Source: Paenibacillus tundrae (lineage in GTDB: Bacteria > Bacillota > Bacilli > Paenibacillales > Paenibacillaceae). Taken from it: 64,000 bases of DNA. Shown here one piece after another: positions 45,015-53,340 of the stretch. The position numbers and the translations under genes were made by a program. The number at the start of each line of letters is the position of its first letter. Position 1 is the first letter of the stretch. The notes under the pieces are model-generated. The model was not told the DNA's origin. It saw only the letters and a list, made by a program, of their open reading frames with translations, and did not search any database. The DNA lies in assembly GCF_036884255.1 (NCBI RefSeq), contig NZ_CP145605.1, positions 5,146,001 to 5,210,000 of the forward strand, given 5' to 3'.

Positions 45015-45302
45015 TTATTCTTCTTCTTGGCCTGCGATCTCCCGCATGACCTGACTTAGCGTTTCCGCTACAGCTTCCTCTAGATCAGCAAGACCTCCCA
45101 AGTAAGAGATAATGCTTTTGTTGATCTGTCCTGAACTGTCCAGCATGCCTTCGACACCATCAAGCTCTGGTTCCATATCGGGCAAATGATTAATAATTTC
45201 AGACATGCGCACAGCAACCTGACGTTTAGCATCTAATACGCGCGCAAGCTGCTGATGAGAATGTGCAATATGTGTGAGTATTTCATCGACTTTGCTCTGC
45301 AT
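45015..45302 (-). CDS. Small helical protein, IAHS-Q-LAR motif (95 aa)
   Basis: Not assigned. Helical, with LTHIAHSHQQLARVLDAKRQ near residues 9-28 and an acidic end (REIAGQEEE). The ATG at 45302 is chosen because of AAGGAGGAGG just upstream; a longer frame starts inside the preceding terminator. It is the first gene of the spore-glycan run. Confidence 0.72.
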   Translation of the reverse strand: MQSKVDEILTHIAHSHQQLARVLDAKRQVAVRMSEIINHLPDMEPELDGVEGMLDSSGQINKSIISYLGGLADLEEAVAETLSQVMREIAGQEEE

Positions 45303-45341
45303 GCTCCTCCTCCTTGCCGTCACGGCCTGCTTCAACCCATA

Positions 45342-45391
45342 CAAAAACCCGGCCTATCAGCATTTGCCTGCTACAGCATATGCCGGGCCGG
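45342..45391 (-). terminator. Terminator of the amino-acid ABC operon
   Basis: On the minus strand CCCGGCC pairs with GGCCGGG around a partly paired 30-base loop, followed by TTTTTG. It separates the ABC operon from the small-protein genes. Confidence 0.75.
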
Positions 45392-45424
45392 GAGTGTCAG
45401 TTACTCCAGCTTGCGCCTATATCA

Positions 45425-46177
45425 TCAAATGACGTAACTCCAATCCGAGGAATATCGGCTGAGGAATTGTCTCGTTCGTTCTTGCTTAGGTCGTACAAAA
45501 ATATCCTCTGGCGTTCCTTCTTCGACAATAACGCCTCCATCCATGAAGATGACACGGTTCGCAACTTCGCGAGCAAATCCCATTTCATGGGTGACGACGA
45601 CCATCGTAATCCCCTGTTGGGCGATAGAACGTATAACAGAGAGGACTTCACCTACTAATTCAGGGTCAAGTGCCGAGGTCGGTTCATCAAATAGAATAAC
45701 CTCTGGATTCAATGCCAGTGCACGAGCAATGCCAACGCGTTGCTGCTGTCCACCGGACAACATGCTTGGATATTCATTCACCTTAGTAGCAAGTCCAACT
45801 TGTTCTAATACACGCAGCGCCCGTGCCTTGGCATCAGCTTTGGGAACTTTTTGAGCTACAATTAGCCCTTCCGTCACATTATCGAGCACTGTTTTGTGTT
45901 TGAACAAATTATAATGCTGGAAAACCATTGCCGTCTTGCGCCGAAGCTGTACAATATCATGTTTGCGTGCATGCTCACAATCGACGGTCAATCCACTGAT
46001 CTGAACCTTGCCTTCATCCGCTCGCTCAAGAAAATTGACGCAGCGCAGCAGTGTCGTTTTGCCTGATCCACTAGGGCCAAGAATCGCTACAACGTCCCCC
46101 TGCTCCACCGTCAGATCAATGCCCTTTAATACTTCCTGCTTCCCAAACGTCTTGTGTATGTTCGTTAGTGAAATCAT
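45425..46177 (-). CDS. Amino-acid ABC transporter ATPase (GlnQ/TcyN-like)
   Basis: 250 residues. Walker A GPSGSGKTT, signature LSGGQQQRVGIARALAL, Walker B VILFDEPTSALDPE, and H-loop VVTHEMGFAREVANRV, all of the polar amino-acid subfamily. It overlaps the permease gene by 4 bases and closes the operon. With two permeases and one binding protein the set resembles the B. subtilis tcyK-L-M-N cystine importer. Confidence 0.92.
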   Translation of the reverse strand: MISLTNIHKTFGKQEVLKGIDLTVEQGDVVAILGPSGSGKTTLLRCVNFLERADEGKVQISGLTVDCEHARKHDIVQLRRKTAMVFQHYNLFKHKTVLDNVTEGLIVAQKVPKADAKARALRVLEQVGLATKVNEYPSMLSGGQQQRVGIARALALNPEVILFDEPTSALDPELVGEVLSVIRSIAQQGITMVVVTHEMGFAREVANRVIFMDGGVIVEEGTPEDIFVRPKQERTRQFLSRYSSDWSYVI

Positions 46178-46884
46178 GATACGCCTCCTTTGCTGTACAC
46201 GGCAACCCGACGTTCAAGCAGAGCAGTGATTCGCTCAGCAATGATGGTTAGCCCCCAATAGATCAATGCTGCGGCAATGAAGGCCTCCAGAAATTTCAAG
46301 CTGACCGATGCAACAACATCCGCTTTGCCGAGAATATCCATCTGAGAGACGGTAAATGCAAGTGTAGAACCATGTAGGAACCCAACAAACATGCTACATA
46401 GATTCGGCAACACTGCTCCAATCGCTTGAGGGATAATGATGCGCCTCAGCGCCTGAAAGGTATTCATGCCTACGGCATGGGCAGCTTCCATCTGTCCTGG
46501 ATCTACGGCCAAAATGCCAGAACGAATAATTTCAGACATGTATGCCCCAGCCGTCAGCGAGAAGGCAATCAGTACAAATACAAGAATCGGAATAGATGAC
46601 GATTGAAAAGCCCATTGATAACGTTCAGCCAATTTATCGATGATCATCGGAATTCCATAATAGATAAGGAACAAATGCATCAGCATTGGTGTTCCACGTA
46701 AGAATGAGACGTAAAACGCAGCAATGCGATGAATCCAAGGTACCCGATATATGCGAATCAGAGCCGTTGCCAGACCAATTCCGAAGCCTGCAATCAACGG
46801 AACGATTGTAATGACAAGCGTAAGTGGCAATGCCTTTAGAATTTGGAAAAAGGACGTGTAAATAAACTGAAGATCAATGGACAT
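46174..46884 (-). CDS. Amino-acid ABC transporter permease
   Basis: 236 residues; polar amino-acid permease family with an N-terminal membrane segment, the conserved FYVSFLRGTPMLMHLFLIYYG and the ATPase-docking block EAAHAVGMNTFQALRRIIIPQA. Follows the other permease by 4 bases; overlaps the ATPase gene. A heterodimeric channel with the 46889-47644 protein is likely. Confidence 0.92.
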   Translation of the reverse strand: MSIDLQFIYTSFFQILKALPLTLVITIVPLIAGFGIGLATALIRIYRVPWIHRIAAFYVSFLRGTPMLMHLFLIYYGIPMIIDKLAERYQWAFQSSSIPILVFVLIAFSLTAGAYMSEIIRSGILAVDPGQMEAAHAVGMNTFQALRRIIIPQAIGAVLPNLCSMFVGFLHGSTLAFTVSQMDILGKADVVASVSLKFLEAFIAAALIYWGLTIIAERITALLERRVAVYSKGGVS

Positions 46885-46888
46885 ATGC

Positions 46889-47644
46889 TCACCCCGCTAT
46901 TCGTTTCAGTCGTTCCGCTCGAACCACCGGTTTGTGTACGACACGCTTGCGTTCATGGCGCTGTAATCTGCGCTCAGCCTGAGCGAAACCTTTTTCAAGT
47001 ACGATGACAATAACGTAATATACGATGGATAAACTGATGTACACCTCAAGGGCATGGGAGGTGGCTGAGATTAACGTCTGCCCCCTGCCGACCATATCCA
47101 TAACACCAATGGAGAAAGCGAGAGACGTATCCTTCAACGAACCAATCAACGTATTGGCCATGTTCGGAAAAGCCACAATGAGTGCCTGAGGTACAACGAT
47201 ACGGCGAAAAGACTGGAAGGAGGTCATGCCCGCTGCGTATGCAGCTTCGGTCTGCCCTTTGTCGACACTCTTCACAGCACCCCGGAAGATCTCGGCGAAA
47301 GATGCTGCATCATTCAAGGCATAGGTGACAATAACAAACAATAGGGGATCGGTTCTGGATAGGTCGATACCGATCGGTTTGAGCAACTCAGGAAGACCGT
47401 AGTACACCAGAAACAGCTTAATCAGGATCGGTGTGCCCCGCATGAACGAAATGTACAGGGTGGCCACCTGACTTAGTACTGGAATCCGGTATAACCTTGG
47501 AACAGCGAGCAAGACGCCTCCAACCAGCCCGAGCACAATAGAACCACCCAGAACAATCAATGTTATATGCAAATATCGTAGCAGTTCCGGGACAAAATCC
47601 AGAACCAATGATAGATCGAATGCTTTTCCCATTACCGCCTGCAC
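46889..47644 (-). CDS. Amino-acid ABC transporter permease
   Basis: 251 residues of the same family: LYISFMRGTPILIKLFLVYYG and EAAYAAGMTSFQSFRRIVVPQA. The C-terminus is long and basic (RRLQRHERKRVVHKPVVRAERLKR). It starts 12 bases after the binding-protein gene. Confidence 0.92.
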   Translation of the reverse strand: MQAVMGKAFDLSLVLDFVPELLRYLHITLIVLGGSIVLGLVGGVLLAVPRLYRIPVLSQVATLYISFMRGTPILIKLFLVYYGLPELLKPIGIDLSRTDPLLFVIVTYALNDAASFAEIFRGAVKSVDKGQTEAAYAAGMTSFQSFRRIVVPQALIVAFPNMANTLIGSLKDTSLAFSIGVMDMVGRGQTLISATSHALEVYISLSIVYYVIVIVLEKGFAQAERRLQRHERKRVVHKPVVRAERLKRIAG

Positions 47645-47656
47645 ACCCTTCTCAGA

Positions 47657-48496
47657 CTACTCTTCAACTGTATAGTCAGCGCCCAGCCACTCTGTGCTCA
47701 GTTTAGCTAATGTTCCATCTTCCTTGATTGATTTGAGCGCTTCATCCACTTTGGCTTTGAGCTCTTCTTCATCCTTGTTCAAGATAAAGTAAACTTTGGA
47801 GTTGGACAGCGGATCTCCTACCGTCTTCAATTGAGCATCCACCGATTTATTCTGATAATCAATGGCAAACTGTGTGCTGATCGTTGCATCTACCCGTCCT
47901 GTCTTGATCTGAGTAATGGTATCCTCACCTGCTCCAGAATAGACAATATCAATAGGACTGCCATTTGCAGCGTTCCATTTCTCAGCTAGTACAGCCGCAT
48001 TACTTGTGGCACCAACAATCAGTTTTTTACCTTTGAGGTCATCGATCGATTTAACTTCCTCATTCTTCTGGCTTACCACAATTTTATTAGGAAAAATATT
48101 ATAGGCTTCGTCATTAAATAAGAACTTCGCTTGTCTCTCTTCATTGACTTCCATCTGATGAGCGATGAGGTCGATTTTTTTCGTTTCTAAGCTAAGCAGT
48201 AGGTTCTTGAAATCCATCGTGCTGAATTCGAATTCATACTCTGGTAAACGTTTATCAATCTCTCGGATTAGCTCCACATCGTAGCCTGTTAATTTACCGT
48301 TCTCATCAATGAAGCAGACGTTAGGGAACTGCGTGCCTGTTCCAACAATGATCTTCTTCACCTTGCTGTCGCCTGCTGCAGAAGCAGATTCGGACTCATT
48401 ACCAGCAGTTCCTGTGCTGCATCCAGCCAATACCGCAAGCATCGTAATGAACAGCAGTGCTGTCCGGAATTTCTGAATCCCCCGTTTTTTAACCAT
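47657..48496 (-). CDS. Amino-acid ABC transporter substrate-binding lipoprotein (cystine-type)
   Basis: 279 residues with lipobox LAGC (Cys 26). The family 3 fold shows IIVGTGTQFPNVCFIDENGKLTGYDVELI, MDFKNLLLSLETKKIDLIAHQM and a GRVDATI block. GTGTQFPN is close to cystine-binding TcyJ/TcyK proteins, so L-cystine or a related sulfur amino acid is a likely ligand; not certain. The ATG at 48496 has GGAGGAG upstream; a longer in-frame start at 48556 has none. Confidence 0.87.
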   Translation of the reverse strand: MVKKRGIQKFRTALLFITMLAVLAGCSTGTAGNESESASAAGDSKVKKIIVGTGTQFPNVCFIDENGKLTGYDVELIREIDKRLPEYEFEFSTMDFKNLLLSLETKKIDLIAHQMEVNEERQAKFLFNDEAYNIFPNKIVVSQKNEEVKSIDDLKGKKLIVGATSNAAVLAEKWNAANGSPIDIVYSGAGEDTITQIKTGRVDATISTQFAIDYQNKSVDAQLKTVGDPLSNSKVYFILNKDEEELKAKVDEALKSIKEDGTLAKLSTEWLGADYTVEE

Positions 48497-48843
48497 TCCC
48501 AATCTCCTCCACAGGCTGTTATCACAGCTAATTTGATATGTGCTTCCATTTCCCAACTCATCTTAACTAACCATTCTTACTTGTATAGTCGGAATTGAGT
48601 TGAACAAAGAATATCATCGAGAGTCCTCATCAGGCAATAACCAGGTTAATAGGACATCCTGATAACGTTATAGAACTTCTCTATGTTCGATTCCCCCCTT
48701 GTCTGTTCAATAGAAAAAAGCCATTCTTCCCTTGAACTAACATGGGAGAATAGCTTCTATCTTATCTTCATCTCTCTGATCTAAAACATTCTAATCTGGT
48801 CTCTATCCAAACTCCAACGAAGACTTTGATTCATACTGCTTAT
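48497..48843. other. Intergenic region upstream of the amino-acid importer
   Basis: Contains the importer promoter region, with no clear hexamers, and the terminator of the 113-aa gene. No riboswitch was recognised. Confidence 0.35.
48713..48755 (-). terminator. Terminator of the 113-aa hypothetical gene
   Basis: On the minus strand AAGCTATTCTCCC pairs with GGGAAGAATGGCTT, followed by TTTTTTC. Confidence 0.8.
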
Positions 48844-49185
48844 CTATGTTCTACGGCTTGCCCACTTAATCTTGCGTGCCACTTCTACACGTTGCACTTG
48901 AAGTAAACCGATACGTGCCTCAAACTTCTCACGTTCGTCCTTGGAGTGTGCAGCATGCAATTGGTTACATAGCCCTGTTAACTTGCTGTTAATATGATCC
49001 AGCCTTGTCCAAAGCTCTTCTTCAGGTGATCGTTGTTGTTGCTGCTCCCCCGCCGGCTGAAATACTTTGAGCTGGTGGATCAGGGACTGCTGCCACTCTT
49101 GATCCTGAATTTGGATGGCAAAATGCAAAAGATCCAGATAGTCGTCAATTTGCAACGATACGCCGCAATCAGGTTTCGTATTCAT
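48844..49185 (-). CDS. Hypothetical protein (113 aa), helical
   Basis: Not recognised. Soluble helical protein: IDDYLDLLHFAIQIQDQEWQ, a Gln-rich spot, then a coiled-coil-like half (RLDHINSKLTGLCNQLHAAHSKDEREKFEARIGLLQVQR). AAGGAG precedes the ATG and a good terminator follows, so it is a real single-gene unit. Confidence 0.7.
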   Translation of the reverse strand: MNTKPDCGVSLQIDDYLDLLHFAIQIQDQEWQQSLIHQLKVFQPAGEQQQQRSPEEELWTRLDHINSKLTGLCNQLHAAHSKDEREKFEARIGLLQVQRVEVARKIKWASRRT

Positions 49186-49324
49186 TCGTCGTCTCTCCTT
49201 ATTTCAGTGCTGGGCTGGAATCAGTTACTTCTATTTTACAGGAACAAGCACTTGAAAAGCGAGACCTTTACGATAAATATTTTTGTTGATTATCCAAAAT
49301 GACCAATAGAACCATAATAAATTT

Positions 49325-49378
49325 CCCCCTAGCATTTCATTGGATCAACCTAAGTTTGATTCCAATGTTTCTAGGGGG
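49325..49378 (-). terminator. Hairpin after the chemotaxis-receptor relic
   Basis: CCCCCTAG (49325-49332) pairs with CTAGGGGG (49371-49378); inner CATTGGATCAA pairs with TTGATTCCAATG. Probably the original terminator of the lost receptor gene. Confidence 0.6.
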
Positions 49379-49399
49379 TTCAATTGCATGACAACGTTC

Positions 49400-49497
49400 T
49401 TACAGGATAAACTTTTTCACTTTTCCTTCTAGCTCTGCTGCAATCTTGGCAATATTTTGGGCTGAAGCTGTAATTTCCTCCATAGATGCTAATTGCT
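49400..49497 (-). pseudogene. 3-prime relic of a methyl-accepting chemotaxis protein
   Basis: About 32 codons read in frame to a TAA: QLASMEEITASAQNIAKIAA, then ELEGKVKKF, the typical C-terminal end of a chemotaxis receptor. A TAG lies directly upstream in frame and no further homology is visible, so the rest of the gene is gone. Its terminator hairpin remains. Too short for ordinary gene callers. Confidence 0.7.
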
Positions 49498-49654
49498 ACG
49501 AATATCATATAAAAGCTTTCAATTGGCTTATAGATAGAATGGATTAGAGTACGCTACTCCCGGAAACCGTTCCATGATAAAATGACACCTAATCTATAAT
49601 GTGTACTTACCGGGTTGGAATAGTTGTCATTCAATCATGAAGGGAAGGTTACCG

Positions 49655-50191
49655 ATGACAGAACATTATCGCCTAGCCACACTGGAAGACGCTGAATCGT
49701 TGCTTGCCGTTACTTTGGATGCATACGAGACGATTCGTGCGCTAAACATTCCGTTTCCTGCAGGACATGCCACATTGGAGGTTATTCAGAATAACGTAAC
49801 TCAGCATGAGTGTTATCTACTTGAGGAAGATGGGCAGATCATTGCTACCGTAACCTTGGATCGAGGACAAGATGCGCGGCGGCAGGCGATCAGCTCCTAT
49901 CCTTTTATTCGGTGGTTCGCTGTGAGTCCTAACCATAAAGGCAAAGGGTATGGTTCGAGGTTGCTTGACTGGGTTGAACAGCAGGTGATTCTGACCAAAC
50001 TGGATGAACCTGCCCTTTTCTTGGCAACAGCGACTCGGCATCCTTGGCTGGCTCCCATGTATGAACGTAAAGGCTACACTCCGTTCCATACCCAAGTGGT
50101 GCAGACTGCTGATGCTTCAGAAGAAATTGTGTTTATGATCAAAATATTAGACCCGGAACGTTATCATGCCCAGTCTGTACAAACGGGTTAG
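49655..50191 (+). CDS. GNAT family N-acetyltransferase
   Basis: 178 residues. YRLATLEDAESLLAVTLDAYE at the start, the acetyl-CoA pocket in WFAVSPNHKGKGYGSRLLDWVEQQ (motif GKGYGS), and a C-terminal LAPMYERKGYTPFHTQ. ATG 49655 has AAGG upstream; a longer in-frame start at 49601 does not. Stand-alone gene ended by a strong terminator. Acceptor not predictable. Confidence 0.88.
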   Translation: MTEHYRLATLEDAESLLAVTLDAYETIRALNIPFPAGHATLEVIQNNVTQHECYLLEEDGQIIATVTLDRGQDARRQAISSYPFIRWFAVSPNHKGKGYGSRLLDWVEQQVILTKLDEPALFLATATRHPWLAPMYERKGYTPFHTQVVQTADASEEIVFMIKILDPERYHAQSVQTG

Positions 50192-50240
50192 CGCCAAGGT
50201 TCTATTCTCATAATCTAATATCCGTATACGGATCTAACCC

Positions 50241-50284
50241 AAAAACCCGCTTGAAGGAAACCTTTCCTTCAGCGGGTTTGTTTA
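50241..50284. terminator. Strong bidirectional terminator
   Basis: AAACCCGCTTGAAGGAAA, two bases, TTTCCTTCAGCGGGTTT. Ends the GNAT gene and, from the other side, modB. Just before it is the perfect palindrome CCGTATACGG (50222-50231). Confidence 0.92.
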
Positions 50285-50307
50285 CTTTCATCCTGTTGTG
50301 TCGTGAA

Positions 50308-50991
50308 TCAATCATTACTGCTTCGCGATTGTCTTGTCAGGAACAGCATCATAAATGAGATCACGACAATGGTACATGTCCACGCCCATGCCATCGTCTG
50401 ATTCCCGGAATCCACAGCAACATAGATTGCCGTAGGCACCGTTTGCGTTTTGCCTGGAATATTACCTGCAATCATCAATGTAGCGCCGAATTCACCGAGA
50501 GCTCGAGCAAACCCCAATATAAATGCGGTCATCAATGCTCTACCAGCCAGCGGCAGGGAAATGTACCAGAATACTTGCCACTCATTCGCACCAATGGATC
50601 GACCAGCTGCTTCGAGATCCCGATCAATACCGGAAAATCCAGATTTCATCGTTTGGTAGACCAGCGGGAAAACGACCACAACAGCAGCTATAACGGCAGC
50701 CCACCAAGAGAAGATCACTGGCGCAGAGAAGATGGCTTCAATCCATTGACCAAGTAGACTTTTACGTCCTAACAGCACAAGTAATAGGAACCCAACGACG
50801 GTTGGAGGTAACACAAGCGGAAGCATGAAGAACGTTTCCAGAAATATTTTGCCCCGGAACGAAGCACGTGACATCTTCCAGGCTACAGCAATTCCAAGCA
50901 CGGCAGCAATGACACTGGATAGAAGAGCGACCTGAAGCGATAGTCGAACCGGCGACCAAAATACCGACCAGTCTATGGCGTTCACATTCAT
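50308..50991 (-). CDS. modB: Molybdate ABC transporter permease
   Basis: 227 residues, five to six membrane segments, with the ModB/CysW-type blocks FFMLPLVLPPTVVGFLLLVL and the ATPase-docking loop DLEAAGRSIGANEWQVFWYISLPLA, then GFARALGEFGATLMIAGNI. It overlaps modA by 4 bases. A terminator follows directly, so no modC ATPase is in this operon. Confidence 0.93.
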   Translation of the reverse strand: MNVNAIDWSVFWSPVRLSLQVALLSSVIAAVLGIAVAWKMSRASFRGKIFLETFFMLPLVLPPTVVGFLLLVLLGRKSLLGQWIEAIFSAPVIFSWWAAVIAAVVVVFPLVYQTMKSGFSGIDRDLEAAGRSIGANEWQVFWYISLPLAGRALMTAFILGFARALGEFGATLMIAGNIPGKTQTVPTAIYVAVDSGNQTMAWAWTCTIVVISFMMLFLTRQSRSSND

Positions 50992-51857
50992 TCCGGAATG
51001 GAGAACCCGTATTTAGCGAACACGTCCAGTACCTCAGGCGACTGCAAATACGTATAGAATTGTTCCGCTTCTGTCCGGTGCTTCGTGCCTTCAATGATTC
51101 CTACTGGATAATTGGCTGGTGTGTAGCTATTTTTGTCTACTTCAAACGCAATCTTCACCTGATCAGAGGTCAATGCATCTGTTTTATATACAAATCCAGC
51201 ATCTGCATTCCCCGTCTCAACGTACTGTAATACTTGTCTTACATCCTTGCCCTGTACGAGCTTGCTCTCCAGCTGATCCCACAGCTTCGCATTGGTCAAT
51301 GCTTCCTTGGCATATGTGCCCGCAGGTACACTTTCTGGAATGCCGATCGCAATGGTTTTAATTGTATCTGAGGTAAGATCCTTCTCACTGCTCACTTCAT
51401 CCGCACGATCAGCAGTGACAACCGCCACTAAGGAGTTTTGGAGTAAATTTTGCTGATCTGCTTCAGCAATCAAATTCTCTTCCACGAGAGCATTTAAGTT
51501 TTTACTTGCAGCGGAGACAAAAATATCAGATGGTGCTCCTTGCTCGATCTGTTGCTGTAATGCACCCGAGGCACCGAAGTTAAAATTCAGTTTAATGTTG
51601 GGGTTAGCCGCTTCAAAGCTTGTCTCAATTTCTTTCATCGCATCCGTCAGACTGGCAGCAGCCGAGATGGTTAACTCCACCGTTTCCTGCGGATCCACAT
51701 TCTCTGTTGGACTGTTCTCCCCTGGTGCTGCAGTAGACGCCGCGGCTCCCGTTCCCGAGGATGCATCTGGAGAGCCTGTGTTCGCTCCACATCCGCTCAA
51801 TACAAGAGCTAATCCAAGTGACATACTTCCCAGCACATATCCGATTCTCTGTCTCAT
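50988..51857 (-). CDS. modA: Molybdate-binding lipoprotein
   Basis: 289 residues; lipobox LSGC (Cys 23), a Ser/Ala/Gly-rich spacer to about residue 55, then the ModA domain (LTISAAASLTDAMKEIETSFE; LNFNFGASGALQQQIEQGAPSDIFVSA; ESVPAGTYAKEAL; VETGNADAGFVYKTDAL). It binds molybdate or tungstate outside the membrane for ModB. GGGGGAG precedes the ATG. The phased TATAAT repeats upstream are likely control sites. Confidence 0.95.
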   Translation of the reverse strand: MRQRIGYVLGSMSLGLALVLSGCGANTGSPDASSGTGAAASTAAPGENSPTENVDPQETVELTISAAASLTDAMKEIETSFEAANPNIKLNFNFGASGALQQQIEQGAPSDIFVSAASKNLNALVEENLIAEADQQNLLQNSLVAVVTADRADEVSSEKDLTSDTIKTIAIGIPESVPAGTYAKEALTNAKLWDQLESKLVQGKDVRQVLQYVETGNADAGFVYKTDALTSDQVKIAFEVDKNSYTPANYPVGIIEGTKHRTEAEQFYTYLQSPEVLDVFAKYGFSIPE

Positions 51858-52211
51858 TCATTCTCCCCCAAAGTTATGTTTCGTTATAATTAGATATAAT
51901 TAACTATAATTCATTATACACAAGAGCGTTAAAATGGGAAGGTGACATAGCTCACATTCTATTTTTAATGACGTTTAGATTGGATGGTTACACGCTCTCT
52001 GGTTTATGGTTCCCCTCAATTAATGGTATAGTACAAGAGATATTAATTAAGACGAATCATGCGATACCATAGATGAAGAAAAATGATTTAACCCTAAAAT
52101 ACATCTGTACCTTTCTCTCTTGAAAATGACTTCATCATACATTGCCATCGAAATGGCGAGTGTGCTATGTATACATTTATTTTATATACCTTTGAAGGAG
52201 GATCTTCACTA
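51858..52211. other. Divergent region between modA and its regulator
   Basis: Holds the 10-bp-phased TATAAT array near modA and a possible TATAGT -10 (52027-52032) for the regulator gene. No gene is seen. AAGGAGG of the regulator is at the right end. Confidence 0.45.
51885..51920 (-). promoter_or_regulatory. Phased TATAATT repeats upstream of modA
   Basis: TATAATT occurs at 51885, 51895 and 51905, and TATACA at 51915, each exactly 10 bp apart. On the minus strand the last one supplies a TATAAT -10 for modA. An exact helical repeat suggests co-operative binding by the divergent regulator. Confidence 0.5.
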
Positions 52212-53270
52212 ATGACGGAGGAGCAATCCTATACGACCGAAGAAATATCGAAGCTACTCAAAATATCCAAACTAACGGTCTATGACCTGATCAAAAAAGG
52301 AGACCTCGTCGCTTACCGCGTAGGTAAACAGATGAGAGTGGATGCCACTGATCTGGAGGCATATAAGCATCGCTCCAAACAGCTCCAATCCGGCGTTAAT
52401 CGGACTGCTGCCGCGGAATCAGCAGCTCGTTCACAAGGTTCAGGCGACAAGGATACCGATTCAATGAACACAGACTCGGTTCTACATTCGGTATCCGGAT
52501 CCGGCTCTTCATCTACCGTGACTGCGTATCCTCCTGCAAATGCTCAGCAGAACCACCTGTCTGCCCGTCACCTTGTCATTACGGGTCAGGATGTGAGCCT
52601 AGATATTCTCATGCGCCATATGGAGAAACAAACGCAGAATATCCGTCCCCTCCGCTCATTCATGGGCAGCCTAGACGGATTAATCTCGATGTATCGCGGC
52701 GAATCGGATCTCGTCAGCACTCATCTGCTTGATGGAGATACAGGGGAGTACAACTTACCCTATATTCGCAAAATCTTGATTGGCTGGTCTTACGTAGTGG
52801 TGAACCTGCTGTCACGCCCAGCTGGCCTCTATGTACCACGGGGGAATCCGCGTGGCCTTAAGGATTGGAGTGACCTGAACCAGCCTGATCTCCGATTGGC
52901 TAATCGTGAGAAGGGTTCAGGCGCGCGGGTTTTGCTAGATGAACAGCTTCGCCTCCACGGCATCTCCCCCTCCCAATTGACGGGATACGATATAGAGGAG
53001 ACTAGTCATATGGGCGTTGCAGCGAAAGTCAGCACTGGTGAAGCCGATGTAGGTGTCGGCATCGAGAAGGCCGTTCGGCTCATTGGCCAGGTTGATTTTA
53101 TCCCCCTTGTACAGGAGCGATACGATCTAGTTATGCTTAGAAAACAAGGAAATGAAGCGTGGGTAGATTCAGTGCTACGCATCCTGCAATCCTCAGAATT
53201 TAGGCAGGAACTGCAAACGTTTGAAGGCTACGATGTTTCACGTACAGGGGAAATTTTATACGAAGTGTAA
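52212..53270 (+). CDS. Molybdate-responsive one-component regulator (excisionase-type HTH plus PBP-like domain)
   Basis: 352 residues: N-terminal MerR/excisionase-type helix-turn-helix (YTTEEISKLLKISKLTVYDLIKKGD, YRVGKQMRV), a Ser/Asn/Thr-rich linker (about 60-115), and a C-terminal PBP-like domain of molybdate-type regulators (LVITGQDVSLDILMRHM; SLDGLISMYRGESDLVSTHL; REKGSGARVLLDEQL; ADVGVGIEKAV). Full-length ATG 52212 has AAGGAGG upstream. It faces modAB and probably senses molybdate to control them, replacing ModE. Confidence 0.85.
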   Translation: MTEEQSYTTEEISKLLKISKLTVYDLIKKGDLVAYRVGKQMRVDATDLEAYKHRSKQLQSGVNRTAAAESAARSQGSGDKDTDSMNTDSVLHSVSGSGSSSTVTAYPPANAQQNHLSARHLVITGQDVSLDILMRHMEKQTQNIRPLRSFMGSLDGLISMYRGESDLVSTHLLDGDTGEYNLPYIRKILIGWSYVVVNLLSRPAGLYVPRGNPRGLKDWSDLNQPDLRLANREKGSGARVLLDEQLRLHGISPSQLTGYDIEETSHMGVAAKVSTGEADVGVGIEKAVRLIGQVDFIPLVQERYDLVMLRKQGNEAWVDSVLRILQSSEFRQELQTFEGYDVSRTGEILYEV

Positions 53271-53340
53271 CGTTAGGGCACTTGCGATGTATGGACACAC
53301 ATCACAAGTGTGACTCCGAAAAGATGTATGTAGTGTTTAT

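Larger units (their letters stand above)
49186..49654. other. Intergenic region with receptor relic
   Basis: Apart from the chemotaxis-receptor relic and its hairpin nothing is seen; TATAAT near 49592 may be the -10 of the GNAT gene. Confidence 0.35.

Noticed and set aside
45303..45424. SigK promoter of the small-protein genes (AACT with CATATGCTG)
   Set aside because: The -10 lacks the final TA, the element lies inside the terminator stem, and spacing is only approximate.
48560..48712. T-box, S-box or other sulfur riboswitch upstream of the cystine-type importer
   Set aside because: No specifier-type domain, conserved T-box sequence or terminator/antiterminator pair was visible in the leader.
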